A stretch of DNA of 64,000 bases from Herpomyces periplanetae. Lineage: Eukaryota > Ascomycota > Laboulbeniomycetes > Herpomycetales > Herpomycetaceae. Location of the stretch: assembly GCA_009733715.1 (NCBI GenBank), contig WMKJ01000010.1, positions 62,001 to 126,000 of the forward strand. Direction: 5' to 3'. Positions 34,488-47,100 of this stretch are shown here, in pieces. The notes beneath the pieces were generated by a model, which ran no database searches, was not told the origin of the DNA, and saw only the letters and a program-made list of their open reading frames with translations. Position numbers and translations under genes: made by a program. The number at the start of each line of letters is the position of its first letter. The stretch's first letter is position 1.

Positions 34488-36510
34488 TATGTTTTTTCAA
34501 AGTTTCGGAATGATCCCACGGTTAATTTCTATCATATCATGCAATGGCATCGTAGACAGATTTTAACGGAACTGTGAGCTTAATATTACCCTGAACTGTA
34601 TAGGGCGATTACGGTGAAAATCCATGCGGTTATGTGGATTTATTCGAATAAGTTTTTCCATGGTGATAGTAATACCTAAATTTAATACTTGTCTAATAGC
34701 GAATCAGATTACTTTTTTTAATTAAGTCGTTGGTTATATTATTTGTTGACATTGTAAATTTTCGGTGAAAATAATTATTTTATTCATCAATTCCCTTTTC
34801 TCTAAGAGAGTTTTTATGCATTAATCGACCTAGCCATTATCGTAGCCCAAAAGGGGAATTTTACTGTAAACTTGTAGTTCAACCCAAGCTCGACAAATTA
34901 TAACCCGCTTATGTAATCGGAAGGGAAAGGGCACGCAAAATATGGGTTACAGAGCCTGGGGATGAGGAAGGGATTATAGGTACATGATCAATTAAATGGG
35001 TGCTTTAAAAATTTTAGTGAGTACATGGTACAGAAAGTTTATAAAAGTAAAGGGAAATCGACTAAAAAATGTTTAATTAAGTTCCAACAATGTCAAGTAT
35101 ATCGGTCAGGGTAATGGGATGCAGTAGAGAAGTTTCAAATGATTTTTTGGGGAAAATGGAGTAAATTGGCAGCATAGACAGCACCGTGACGGAAGTTATA
35201 CACCAATAGTATATGATAAGTACCGAAAGAACTAGTGAAACAAAGATAAATCTTGTTAGTGCGTAATGCGAAGAAATATTAGCACTTACAAAAAGAACTT
35301 AAAAACGCAGGCTTGTAGGTGTACTGGTTCGCACGAATTAATATATGCTCATTAATTAGCAGGTGAAGTACCTAAACATACTAGCATTCCACATCATCGT
35401 TGCCGTAAATAGAACACTTTTGGAATTCTCCTGCTCGAGTAATACACTGAATTGACCTCTGTATTTCCGCCTAACTCTAGCAAGCTTTTCCCCACCTCCC
35501 AACCCAAGCTTTAGCTAAATGAACAACAATTATCCGACGTTGAAATCAGGTGACCAAAACAGTGAGGACCTTTATTCGCTTCGCTTGGTGTCGATGCAAA
35601 TTTCGAGTTTTTCACGGTTTACTTCGAAATTTATTTTCACTTTATATTATTTTGATTTTAACAAGTTTTAACTGCGTGGTACGTTTTGCGTTACATACGG
35701 TTAAGGTTATCGAAATGTTAATCAGCTTGTATTTTAACAAACTGATTAATTAACAAAGTTTTTCTGAAAAAAAAATCTGGTAACTTGATCATCCAGCGTG
35801 TGAAAGCAAGGATCAACATTCTACTCTCTTCCATTACACATTTCCTGAACGGGTTACACTCGATTCCCGCTTTACGTTGCCCTTTCATATGCACGCACGC
35901 TGGCATACGCACACACACACAAGCCCTTTTTCTAATTTAAAGTTTCCTCTACACACTCACTTATATCCAAGAGTTACCAAAAGTGAATGATCTTTCCTCG
36001 CGTTAAAAAGTTTGCTTCACAGTTTTTACATACCTAGTCATCGGCAAAGTTAAGCCCTATTTTGGCCTGCCACCCGAATAAATTGGCGTGGACGAGTCAC
36101 GAGGTATACTCTATTCTACGGGTACTCCTATTTAACATTGCGGAAGCGGCTGTGTGCCCATACATTAGCGCGTAGTTGTGGAGGGTGTGTGTTAGAAAGC
36201 AGTACCCCAAAGTGTGGCAGAGCGTGTGTGTACGTACGTACGTATTAGACTAGTGTGAAGGACGATATATCAAGCTTATCGTGAGAATCGTGAACGCGCA
36301 CATCTCCAAACTTTCAGCAATTTATTGACCGTGGAAGAAAGTTTTGCGCAACGGTTTTTAACCTACTCACGTGTGTAAACTATATCAATCACACTCTCTT
36401 ACGCCACCATATACTCTTCATTTAGGATTTTAACACGCGGATTTTATTAACGCGTAAAATTTATTAACAAACTTGCATAACTTACTATCAGGCGTGTGCA
36501 AGCTGACATC
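34488..36510. other. intergenic region between CIT1 and RAD23
   Basis: About 2.0 kb of AT-rich spacer with no supported gene. It has a short CA-rich tract near 35893-35922, a GT/GTAC tract at 36224-36244 and CACGTG at 36368-36373, 138 bp before the RAD23 start. Confidence 0.5.
36224..36244. repeat. (GT)n-(ACGT)n simple repeat
   Basis: Alternating GT followed by three ACGT-type units; a 21-bp simple repeat in the RAD23 upstream region. Confidence 0.8.
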
Positions 36511-38353
36511 ATGAGGCTCACGTTTAAAGATCTTCGTCAGCAAAAATTTGATATCGACGCTGAACCTTCGGAGACAATTGGAGAGTTAAAGGCTAAAATA
36601 TCGCAAGAGAAAGGGTGGGATGCTGCATTATTGAAATTAATATATTCCGGTGCGTAAAAACAAAAACCCTTTATTACCAAAATTTTGTACTATTTCCTGC
36701 TTAGCCTATCAATACCTACTCAGCTCAGGCCTGGAACTCTTGAATCTACATCTGTGAAGAGTATGTTTCTTATATGTACGGATGTTGAACGAGTGATGGA
36801 TAGCCTGGCCAGATGAGGTTTAATGAAGTAGCAGGAAATATAGTTTAGAGATTGAATTAACTTGATTACCTAGAGTATGATAATTGACTTGATTATTACA
36901 CTATAGGTAAAATACTGCAAGACTCCAAAACAGTAGAGTCATATAATATTGAAGAGAAAGGATTTATAGTTTGTATGCTGTCAAAGGTATGCGAGTGGGT
37001 GATGGAATTATTTGATGAGTAAAATAATAATGACTGGGAATAAAGCTAACATAAATATATATTTCCATAGCCTAAAGCAAGTGTGACTAAAGCGGCGGCA
37101 ATACAATCTTCAGCGGCTACAGCAGCTAATGCAACAGCGACTGCAGCTGCAACATCGAGTGCAAACACCAATATTACTGGGGCGACTACAAGTCCAAATG
37201 GCAGTAGAAGTTTGTTAACAACGGGAGGGTCCACTCAATTAAGTAGTGGAGGAGATGCGGCGTCTACAACGGCTGTGCCAGCCTTACCTTCTAATACTGA
37301 GTTGGCAGCACAGTCTTTTACTGATGCGTCAACTCTAGCTCTTGGACAAAATTTGACTACGGCTATTGCCAACATGGAGAGTATGGGGTTTCAGCGCTCT
37401 GATATAGATCGAGCTATGCGAGCGGCATTTTTTAATCCGGATCGCGCAGTTGAGTATCTCTTGACGGTATGAAGAAAAGTTAGATGTAAAAGATCAATTA
37501 AATGTATGAAAATTGGCTAAACTGAATTACAGGGTATACCGGAACATTTGCAAAGTGGAAGTCAAGTAGCAGCTGCTGCGGCAGCTGTAGGCGGAGGTAG
37601 AGGTATTGGTTTGGCGCCATCAGAGGCTAATGCAGTGGAAAATACAACGGGTGGAAGAATTGGAGCAGAAAGTGGAAATGAAGGAACTGGAGAAAGCGGT
37701 AGCAATGAAACAAACGTTGAAGCAACGGGGATTGATAGTGAAGCACCTATCAATCTGTTTGAAGTTGCAGCAGCAGCAGCGGCAGGACGGAATCGCAATG
37801 CAGCGGGACGAGCTGCATCTGGTTTGGAATTTTTGCGAAATAACCCCCACTTTCAACAGATTCGGCAAATTGTGCAACAACAACCTCAAATGCTCGAATC
37901 AATTTTGCAACATTTAGGAGCAGGAAATCCCGCTCTGGCGCAAACTGTAGCCAACAATCCGGAGGAGTTTTTACAACTATTAGCTGAAGAAGGTGAAAGT
38001 GAAGGTGGAATGGGATTACCAAGTGGAGCTCAAACCATCGCAGTTACGGAGGAAGAACGTGAGGCTATCGAGCGTGTAAGTGAAGTTATCAGATACCAAC
38101 AAGCTAATCTAATGATTGGATGTGCGCTTATTCACTCACATGCTTGCTGTTGGTTAAGCAGTTGTTAATGGTCAATTTAATGCAATGACGTACATGTATA
38201 TGCTAACCACAAGGGATGAATGAGGTTGGATAGTTATGTCGATTGGGTTTCGAACGGGATTTAGTTATTCAAGCGTACTTTGCCTGTGATAAGAATGAGG
38301 AGTTGACGGCAAACTTTTTATTTGATCAACCAGACGAAGGTGATGATCAATGA
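36511..38353 (+). CDS. RAD23: UV excision repair protein RAD23 (UBL-UBA shuttle)
   Basis: Carries ubiquitinated proteins to the proteasome and stabilises the XPC/Rad4 damage sensor. Five exons: 36511-36649, 36907-36986, 37071-37466, 37533-38075 and 38234-38353, 425 aa; introns 257, 84, 66 and 158 nt. The four-domain order of the family is complete: ubiquitin-like domain 1-73 ([16 protein letters not shown] to FIVCMLSK), UBA1 about 168-207 ([18 protein letters not shown]), XPC-binding domain about 303-355 ([20 protein letters not shown]), and UBA2 about 377-420 ([20 protein letters not shown]). Linkers are Ala/Gly/Thr-rich, with two poly-Ala runs. UBA2 is split by the last intron; read-through would remove most of it. 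Confidence 0.96.
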
Positions 38354-39018
38354 AGTTGAATTGTGAACGTATACTTAACTAGTGGTGGAATTTGTTCGAT
38401 GTTAGCACAATGGATGATAGAGCAGGCAAGTTTCTCGATGTGTTATTTGATAATTGGGATGCGAAATGATAGTACAATTACGATTACAGGATGAGCAAGC
38501 GAGTGTTTGGTTAATAACCTTGGATCATTGGGTTCTAAAGGTTACTTGGTGGATGCGAATAAACGACCAAGTTGACGATTATTCGGGTCAAATTGACTCA
38601 GGCGATATAAGACGGTGTTTCGTTTGAATATTCTTTGATTGTTTTGCACAGGACAATTGTATTTACTTGATAATGATGGACGAATTGTGTGTAGCGCGGC
38701 AAAATGGTTTGTATAATGCAACGGATTATTTCCGACCTGGACAGATCTAAAATTGATACGGTTAATGTGATGCAGGCTTGAATACAAAGTTTTGCTCATG
38801 GAATGTACGTGGGTTCGTGCTTGCGGTGCATGTACGCATAAGTACCCGTATATTCGAGTGCATACTTATAAAGTTGCAAGCCTGTTCTCATGCTGTGCAC
38901 GTACGTTTGCCCACGTTAAGGAAAATCGTCGTTTCATTGAATCGGAACGTCAAAAGGTCAACAATCAAAGTTTAGCTGTGAAAAGTATATAACATAGAAT
39001 TTGTTTTGACGGTCTGGT
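38354..39018. other. intergenic region between convergent RAD23 and TIF6
   Basis: This 665 bp holds the 3' ends of two convergent genes. Short open frames near 38778-38992 have no recognisable product. Confidence 0.5.
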
Positions 39019-40217
39019 TTAGTAAAATGATTCTACCATAGCGTCTTTGTATCGAGATGATATGTTCGAAGCATTTGCCCCTTCGGTTAGCTTGAATATA
39101 CTTTCAATAACAGATAATTCAGTTGCTGTTGTATCTGAGCCCGTCACGGCCATCCAATCGTTTACTACCATGCCAGCACCGACCAGGGAAGAGCCACGAT
39201 TAACGGATCCTGCGACTAAAGGAACTTGAACTAAACTACTAAGCTCCTCTTGATCGGCAATAGGTGTATGTGGATGAACTAAACCACCTACGTTACTTAA
39301 CGCCATGTAACTACCCGTCAAAACATGATCGGCGATACTTTGCCGAAAAACTTCAACGTGTAAAGTATCGGCGATAAGTTCTTCAGATTCTCGTTCAATG
39401 TCAGGGTGAATAAGAGCGACGTGATCATTAGCACAGATAACATTGCCCAAGGCCGAAAGTCGTTCTTCCACACGTTGAACATTTATACCATCGGGAAGAG
39501 AATTTCGAAGATGCTGAAGTTCCTGGTCCGTGGTAGTTACGGGTACAATCAAACCGTGTCGGTTACTGTAGGAAGAGAAAGAGGTTTTTTGTTTGATTGG
39601 TAGTGTGTGCACGCGTGATTGTGTAAAAATGTGAAATACACAGTATATATTTGGCCAAATGATTCGTATTATCGGACGAATGGGCCAATGGATAAACCAA
39701 CAAGCCAGTGTAGACAAATGAAACGATTAGAGAAATTGACATATATAAAAAGGAAAAGGATTATGATAAAGTTAATGCAGTTGAGCAGTGGTGGCAAACT
39801 TACCCCGCCGTTAACCGTCCCACGATCCTCGTTCCCGCGATAGTAGCGTGAATTATAGGAATGACGTCCCTGAGTTCAGTTTCGAATACGCTAAAAAAGT
39901 TTTCCGATGCCCCGGTAGCGACTATAGCGTATGAATTCGTCAAGACGGAAAATACACCGACTCTGCCCATCATGTAACAATCATCCGTTCATGGACAGTT
40001 GTTTGTAATGATGATGCCGCCCCGCCATGAGAATAAGGAAAAGTTTACTATTTGTCAACAATCATGGTTGCGATATTTAAAAATTGTAATTGTACATAAC
40101 ATTATGAACCCGTTTAACATGATGGTATCATTTCATGTTTGGATGTATAGATGTATTTATGTGCGGAGAGTTTGGAACTCACTCGTTGGAATTTTCAAAC
40201 TGAGCTCGTAAAGCCAT
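39019..40217 (-). CDS. TIF6: translation initiation factor 6 (60S anti-association factor)
   Basis: Binds the intersubunit face of pre-60S particles, is needed for 60S biogenesis and blocks premature joining with 40S. Three exons on the minus strand: 40217-40183 (only 35 nt), 39962-39804 and 39565-39019, with introns of 220 and 238 nt, giving 246 aa. The tiny first exon encodes [11 protein letters not shown], a near-invariant start of eukaryotic eIF6; the next codon is split across the intron and leads into [14 protein letters not shown]. Further family segments are [88 protein letters not shown] and [10 protein letters not shown]. Length matches the family (about 245). Divergent from IPI3, another 60S maturation factor. 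Confidence 0.97.
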
Positions 40218-40920
40218 AATTTAAGTATTATTTGACAGAGTACTCGAGTGTGTATACTTTGTATGTTTAGATAAAGAGTCAAATGGATTAATTTAAGCAA
40301 AGTGTTGCTAATGTGCACGATCAAGGTAAAAAAGTGTTGAAATGCCAAAGAAAAATACCTGATTAGGCAAAATGTTGGTTTGACGAGGTAACTTTCAAGA
40401 AGGCTGATATTTAGGCGTACCTAATTCTCTCGATATTTTTAAAATCTTATAAATGGAATTTAAGATTAAGTAAAAGATGTTTTGGATGCCTAACGATTTT
40501 AAAAAATGAGAGTCGTGTATACCTGACACCGTGGACTGTGCGAGCACTTATACAGCCAACCAGCCAGGATGCATTCATCACGAGTCTCGTGATTCCTAAG
40601 CGAGCCATCACTGCGTGTTTTAAAACTCATCTAAACACAGTTTTCTACTGCCCTCGATTATCTTTTCTGGTATCAATTGATGTTTCGCTGTCTATTAAAT
40701 TAATTCGTTCACGGTATTAAATATACCGTCCAAGTTTAATTCATTTATCTATCCATCGGAATACGGAAAAATTTCCTTATCGGAATCATACGAACCCACT
40801 CCATTTTGTCTACCTATCTTGGGACAATTTATCCTTATCGAAAGGAATGACTTTTCATTACTTTCCATTGTAACTGGTCATACCGAACAATTTTCTTGTG
40901 GACCGTTAGATTAAGCTTAA
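40218..40920. promoter_or_regulatory. bidirectional TIF6/IPI3 promoter
   Basis: This 703-bp interval separates two divergent ribosome-biogenesis genes. It contains CCTGATTAGG at 40358-40367 followed by CAAAA, the same element type as in the SKT5/FLC region. I looked for the yeast PAC (GCGATGAG) element and found none; A/T-rich RRPE-like stretches near 40431 and 40766 are weak. Confidence 0.45.
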
Positions 40921-43444
40921 ATGGAGACAATTTTTGTTACAAGCACTACGTCTGTATATTTCACTAATAGACTCGATGGCACAGTCCATGCAAATTCCAA
41001 TCCAACAACGCCGATAAGCGTATCAAATCTTACCTTGGCTACTGCATGTATTGAAGAGCATGAATTGCCAGCATCAGGATATTCAACATCGAGCCCAGCT
41101 TTTGTTAACTTGACTAGTAATTCTACATTCAATGTTAGCGAACAGAAAATGACGTCGCGGGGTGGATCAACAGCATCATGGTCAAGATGTCGGGCAAGAA
41201 TAGAATTCAAGGCTAAACCAAAATCACGCTCACATCAATCGCTAAATCAATCGCTGAATGATACTGCTTCGACTATGTTAACGTCGACAGGAGTTAACTG
41301 TCCTTGCTCCAACGGCCTCTCCGTTACGGCTAACTTTATTTTCTGTGCGTTATACGGAACCTCAGTTGTTCACGTTTACCAAAGACCACAAATATCCCAT
41401 GATGACGCATGGTCAATACCCAAGTTATCATTTCCGCGCGGTAATACGACTAATCCGAATGCAAGTGTAGCCAACTCAGGAATATCGAGACTTAAACAAG
41501 TTCACATTGTACCTTTTGCTCAGCGTGTGACATGTTGTACGTTAATTGCTGATGATACAATTCTTGCTGTGGGAAGTGAGGGTGGAAGTATCTTTCTGTG
41601 GGAGGTAAGTTGATTCAAGATCATCGGTAAAATTTCTCGTAGATTTGACGGGGAGTAAGGAATAAGCTTTTAGCTGCACTAACAAGATTTCAACTCTGAT
41701 TGTCAGCCAACTTAATGAAAAAATATTGGATTAAGCTTGTTCACACAATGAAGTTTATTGTACAGTTCACATCATTAAGAATCTTAGACTAACTTAATCC
41801 ATTTCACCGTCTTCCACATGTATACTGTAGATTTACTCAGGTCGTTTATCCATTGTACCGGATTGTCACATGCAAGCTGTAACGGATTTAACATCAGATT
41901 CGACGAACAATTACTTACTTTCAGCATCACTGGACGGTTCTATACTTGTGTGGTGCTTGGCTGATCTTGTCCAATTCACTCACGCATCTTACAACCCCAT
42001 GGTTGACCATAGCCTCGATCAAATTAAATTTCATGAACATGCATACCGTCCGCTACACAGATTAACATTACATCGTAAAGCTATACGTGCAATTAAAGTA
42101 ACTAGTTCACGGTTATCTTGTTGTTTTGCCGTGTCCATTTCGGATGATTTAACGGCTATTGTATGGGATTTTCGGCGGGGTTTCGCCATTAGGAGTTACT
42201 TGTTCACATGTAGACCGGTGTGTTTAGCCTTGGATGGAATTGATCGTGGATTCTACGTTGGATTTGATGATGGATCAATTTTACCAGTTAGCTATTACAC
42301 TCATGTATCCAATGGGGGTGATAACGAGGATAAAGGTAACGGAATTCAGTCCATACTTTCGGAGAATATACGGCAAAATGACCTTGTAAAGTCATCGAGT
42401 GATGATTCAAACGAAAAAATAAGTCAGGAAAAGTCTAATTTACCATTAACGGAGAATATGGGTAACGTTAAGGGAGCTTGTGCATTGATTAACTCAGATC
42501 AATTCAAGATTATTGAATTAGATCAATCAAAATGCTGGAAAGTTGACACAGAACAAGGGGCCTGCTTAGACTTAACATTTACATGGGATCAAAGCCGTCT
42601 ATTAGCAAGCTATCAAGATGGAACTATGGGACAATGGGATATCGGAAATGGAACATTTTCGAGAATTACCAAGTTAACAAGTAGTGTTAACAATGTTAAA
42701 ATAACGAAATGTCAAAATTTAATCTGGAAACAAGATGACGATAGTTGCAGGGGAAAAGTCGGTGAAGCTCGCGTTAATCAGGTTAACTTTGTCATTGGTA
42801 ATATAATGAAAGCTGGCACGCTTGGGCGGCATACAGGTCATGGGGAAATAGATGATGATACTTTTCCCGATGACTATAAGATTCAGATGGAGATAACTTC
42901 AGCGTATAATAAAACTTTCTACATGGATAAGTTTGTTAGGCTAGATGACGAATTTATTCGAGAGAGTTACCAGAGCGTGGTAACATGGAAATGTACAGCC
43001 ATGAGTTCATGTGTAGATGATTCACTTGATAAAGTTTCTCCCGTGAAGCAAATTCAAGCATTACGAGAAACAGAAGCTGAGCAAGATAAGTTAAACCAAC
43101 TTGGTCAAGCCTATACGATGGATATTAAGGCGACTAAATGGACGAATGCTACGGCTACAACCATCCAAGATCAGGATGAACATAACGATGAACCAAGTAA
43201 TCATAATCCGGAAGATGCTAATGTAAACTTACAACTGAATAGACCGTATACGGATAATGATAGAGTAACATTGGAACAAGTTGACCGTTCCGATAAACTT
43301 TGTCAAGCCAAACTACAACATGATCGTTTGTTAACCGTACAAGCATGTTTAAAACGTCGAATCCGACAAATTGAACAAGAAAATCTTCAACTCCGCAGAG
43401 CGTGGCTTGAATCACGAGAAGTGGAAGGCGACTTCCTGATTTGA
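40921..43444 (+). CDS. IPI3: pre-rRNA processing WD40 protein IPI3 (WDR18 family)
   Basis: Component of the nucleolar Rix1 complex, which works with Rea1/Midasin on pre-60S particles and ITS2 processing. Two exons, 40921-41604 and 41831-43444 (intron 226 nt), giving 765 aa. WD-repeat units appear as ILAVGSEGGSIFLWE followed across the splice junction by IYSGRLSIVPDCHMQAVTDL, NNYLLSASLDGSILVWCLADLVQ, AVSISDDLTAIVWDFRRG and DQSRLLASYQDGTMGQWDIGNGT. A C-terminal coiled coil (CLKRRIRQIEQENLQLRRAW) is typical of Ipi3, where it supports dimerisation. It is longer than yeast Ipi3 (about 555 aa) because of acidic and polar insertions, mainly residues 50-100, 380-430 and 560-690. Divergent from TIF6. 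Confidence 0.87.
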
Positions 43445-44197
43445 ATTGAGAAGGGCCCATCTTAAATAGGCAATACCGACTTGACTATTTGATCCTTAGT
43501 TCTTTCCTAATTCCGTAATTATATTTTAATTAACTCACTGCTTCCTCGACTCTTTCCTACTTTATGTAAACTCTTTCCGTTTAAGGATTTTCTACATTTT
43601 TTTGTTGAGATATATTTGTTTTTTCCCGTCGTTCCTTCCCATTTCAGCCTCTCCTCCAAATTTTAAGGAAACATTTCTCTGCTCTTTCCTTTTTACCCTC
43701 TTCGTTTTTCCCTTCTTTCCTAATCTGTACCGTCGTTTGATATTTTTTCTTATCCTTATAAAATCCTTTTCTTGCTCTTATTCCCCCTTCTCTATTTAAA
43801 CTCTTTGCCATCCTTTCTCTTCCCCCCTTCTTCCCCAACTTAGCTAAATTTCCCTTTTTCCTATTTCGCATTTTTTAAGTACCTTTTCTTTTACCCTCCC
43901 TCTCCCTCTCTCTCTCCCTCCCAATATTTCCCTCTTTAATCCTATCACTCTTCCTTCCCCTTCCCATCAATTCTCCTCTTTCTCCATCTTTTCCTCTCAT
44001 TCCATTTTTCTTCTCATCTTCGCTTCTAAACTATTTCTCTCTCTCCTCCCCCCTCTCCCCCTCCGTTTCTCTTCTCTCCTCTCTTCCCCTTCATCAACAT
44101 ACTCGTTCAAGTATCTCTTCTCCTTCATCTCCCCATCCTTTACTTTTTCCCTCTTTCAATTACCAACTTTTCCCTTTCGCCCTCATTATTCCACATC
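43445..44197. other. pyrimidine-rich leader upstream of the 1525-aa protein gene
   Basis: About 0.75 kb. From 43500 to 44190 the + strand is almost all C and T, with TCTC runs near 43900. A half-element AATAGGCAAT occurs near 43466. The open frames here are low-complexity. The pattern matches the leaders before the FLC-type gene and the gene at 63347. Confidence 0.55.
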
Positions 44198-47100
44198 ATG
44201 GTAGATCTACGACCTAGACATCGCTCTCTTCGTCGTATCTCATCTCCATTAATAACCACGTCTTCCCTTCGCTCCCATTCAAATATTTCTCCCGATACTT
44301 CGACTTCTTCGACTATCTCAAATTCCTCTTCCCACAATCATGCTTCTTCATCTTCTCCTCCCACTGCTACTATCACCACTTCTTCTGCCGTCACGTCAAT
44401 TCTACCTTCAATCGCATCCTCCACATTCATTCCTTCTTTAATTTCTCCATCCAATTCAAACCATTCCCTGAAACGTCATCGCGCCACTATCCCCAAAATC
44501 ACTAATCTCACTACCGTTAACTCTTCCTCTTCTCCCTCCCATAAAATTCTTCCCCCCTCTCCTCCACCTCCACCGCCTTTGAAGAAGCGTCGTCGTATTT
44601 CCGCTACTTCTGCTTCAACTTCCTCCCCTACTCATCCTTCTTCTCCTCCTTCCCTTTCACCGACTCTAACTAAACTACCCTCGCAATCATCTTCACAACT
44701 ATCCTTCCCTCCACCCTCTACCTCCTCAACTCTTCACTCTCTACCACCTTTACCTTCATCTACCACTACCACTACAACTACTTCTACTAACACATCCACA
44801 AGTACAACGTCAACTGCAAAATCACCCGTGTCCCCGTCCTCAAACCCTCCCTCCTCAAATATACCTTCACTTCAATCTTCCTTATCATCATCCTCTTACT
44901 CCCTACCTACTACTACCTCTACTGTGGCCGATCATCTCTCATCTTCAAAAACCCTTACCACTTCCATTACCACTAACGTTAACATGATCCCTTCTTCCGA
45001 TGCATCCACACTACCTACCTCTGTCCCCACTCCTCCCGTTCCAACCCATCTTCCCCGTCAGTCTGCCTTAAATCATACCATCTCCAAACCATTAGTTTCC
45101 CTACCTCAAAATGCCTCAAACTCACGGCATACCCCCGACACCTCTCAATTGTCCACGGCCTCCCATCCCTCTCTTCACTCATCTCTCAAACCTCAAAAAC
45201 CTTTGCATCCTGACGCCGGCGTTGAAGCTTCCATGCGCCGATTAATCGCCTTGCGCAATAGCTATCGCGCCGTCCTAAAAGCTCTACGCCCCGTTCTACG
45301 TGAACTCGCCGAACGTAGTATATCGCGTTTACGCTCCAACGAAGCTTTTCACACTAAGTGTGCTCAGTATCCCATTGTACTCAGTGATTTACAACTCGCC
45401 TACGAAAAGCGCATCAACCTTCTTCAGTATCAATTCAACCTTGATCAACAAATCGTTCGTCGCAACCTGCTCGTTAACAATCGCATAGTTAACGCTCGCT
45501 TTGCCGACGAAATTGAAGCCCTTAGGGACCAGTGGCTTAACATTTGTAAACGTTCGCTAGTCGAACTTTACAGGCGCAAATCTAACTCCACCTTATCTCG
45601 AATATCCCCAAAATCGTTACCAGAGTGTATTCTATCTTCATACCACTCTCCTACTCCTGCTACCACACCTGACTCACCTCGCTTAGCCAAGCCGTTCAAT
45701 GAATCTACTCATACATTCGACTCTAACCATCCTATTCTATCTCTCTTCTCCACCCCCATCCTTCCAGAATCTCCTCCTCTGTTTTCCACATTGAATCACG
45801 ATCCCGACACTGCAACTGACGACGAGGTAAGCATTTGCCATCATTATTCCTTCTCTACCATCCTTTGCGTACTTCTTACTGCCTAAAAGGTCCTTCGCTT
45901 TCTTTGCTACACTTCCAAGTTTTACTGTTCAAATCACTTAACCACCCTCACATACTTACACCCCACACTCTTTTCTTACTTTAATACAATTTTACCTCTT
46001 TTTTTCCTCCCGTCTTTTTATAACCTTTTTTTGGCCTGATCACTCTTATTCTGCCCGTTACTTATTTATACGCTAACTTACCCGAAGATGGGCACTCTTC
46101 ACTTAAACTGGCAATTGAACCATCCCAAGGGCAAACCTTTCGTTCCTGAACTTCGATACGCCTCCCGCTCGGGTTTATGGAAAGATACAAACAAACTTAT
46201 CGGAAATTTAACACTACGAAACCGCGTGGAAAATGCTATGTACCACTTTGTTCAAAATTACTTATCTCGTCATCAAAATGATATTAACTCTTTGATTGGG
46301 CATTCTCATTCGGCTTTCCTCGCTAATCTTGCCACGATGTCGGAAAAGGATGAAAATGTTACCATTTTTTCAAATAATATTCGCTTGTTAAGCACGGCAG
46401 CCGATGATATCGAAAAGTCTGCCGACCCAAAGGGTTCCCAATCACCCATCCAGGCGAGGTCGGACTCAGATCGAATACCATTACGAAGGTCTCGTCGATC
46501 CATTGTAGCTCGGAGAGCTGAAAATAAGCGTAAAGTTGAAGAGCAACGTCGTGCAGAAGCCGAACGACGCATTGAAGCTAAGCGAAGATCGGATGCTCGT
46601 CGTAAAGCAATATCTGAGCGCAAGGCAACGGCGCAAAAGGTTATCGATACAAGTGGACGTCAAAATTCACCAACTTCATCGGTAAAGTCATCACCATTAA
46701 CACTATCTCTACATGCCAACATAAAACAAAATTCTCAGTCTCGTGATAAGGAGGAAACTGCAGCTTTAGCTTTATTAAAGTTGAATCCCGTGAATCCCAA
46801 AATCAATGCATCCAGTTCGCCTTTATTGTCACCTAATCCGAGTAAAGAAGATGGTTAGTATTAACGCGTGCGGGGAGCGCTATATTTAATTAAATTGTTT
46901 TACTGACACATATGCTGTGATTATATAGGTGAGAGTAATACCCGAAAAGGGGAATTTCCGCACCATCAAAGTGATGATGTTAACGTCTATGAGATATGGC
47001 AACCTTCGACCTCCAGTCGTGCCGATGAATTCGGCGAGTCGAGAAAATACGAAAACTGTGACTCATTGCCGTATATGAGTGGTGATGATACCAGTGAGCA

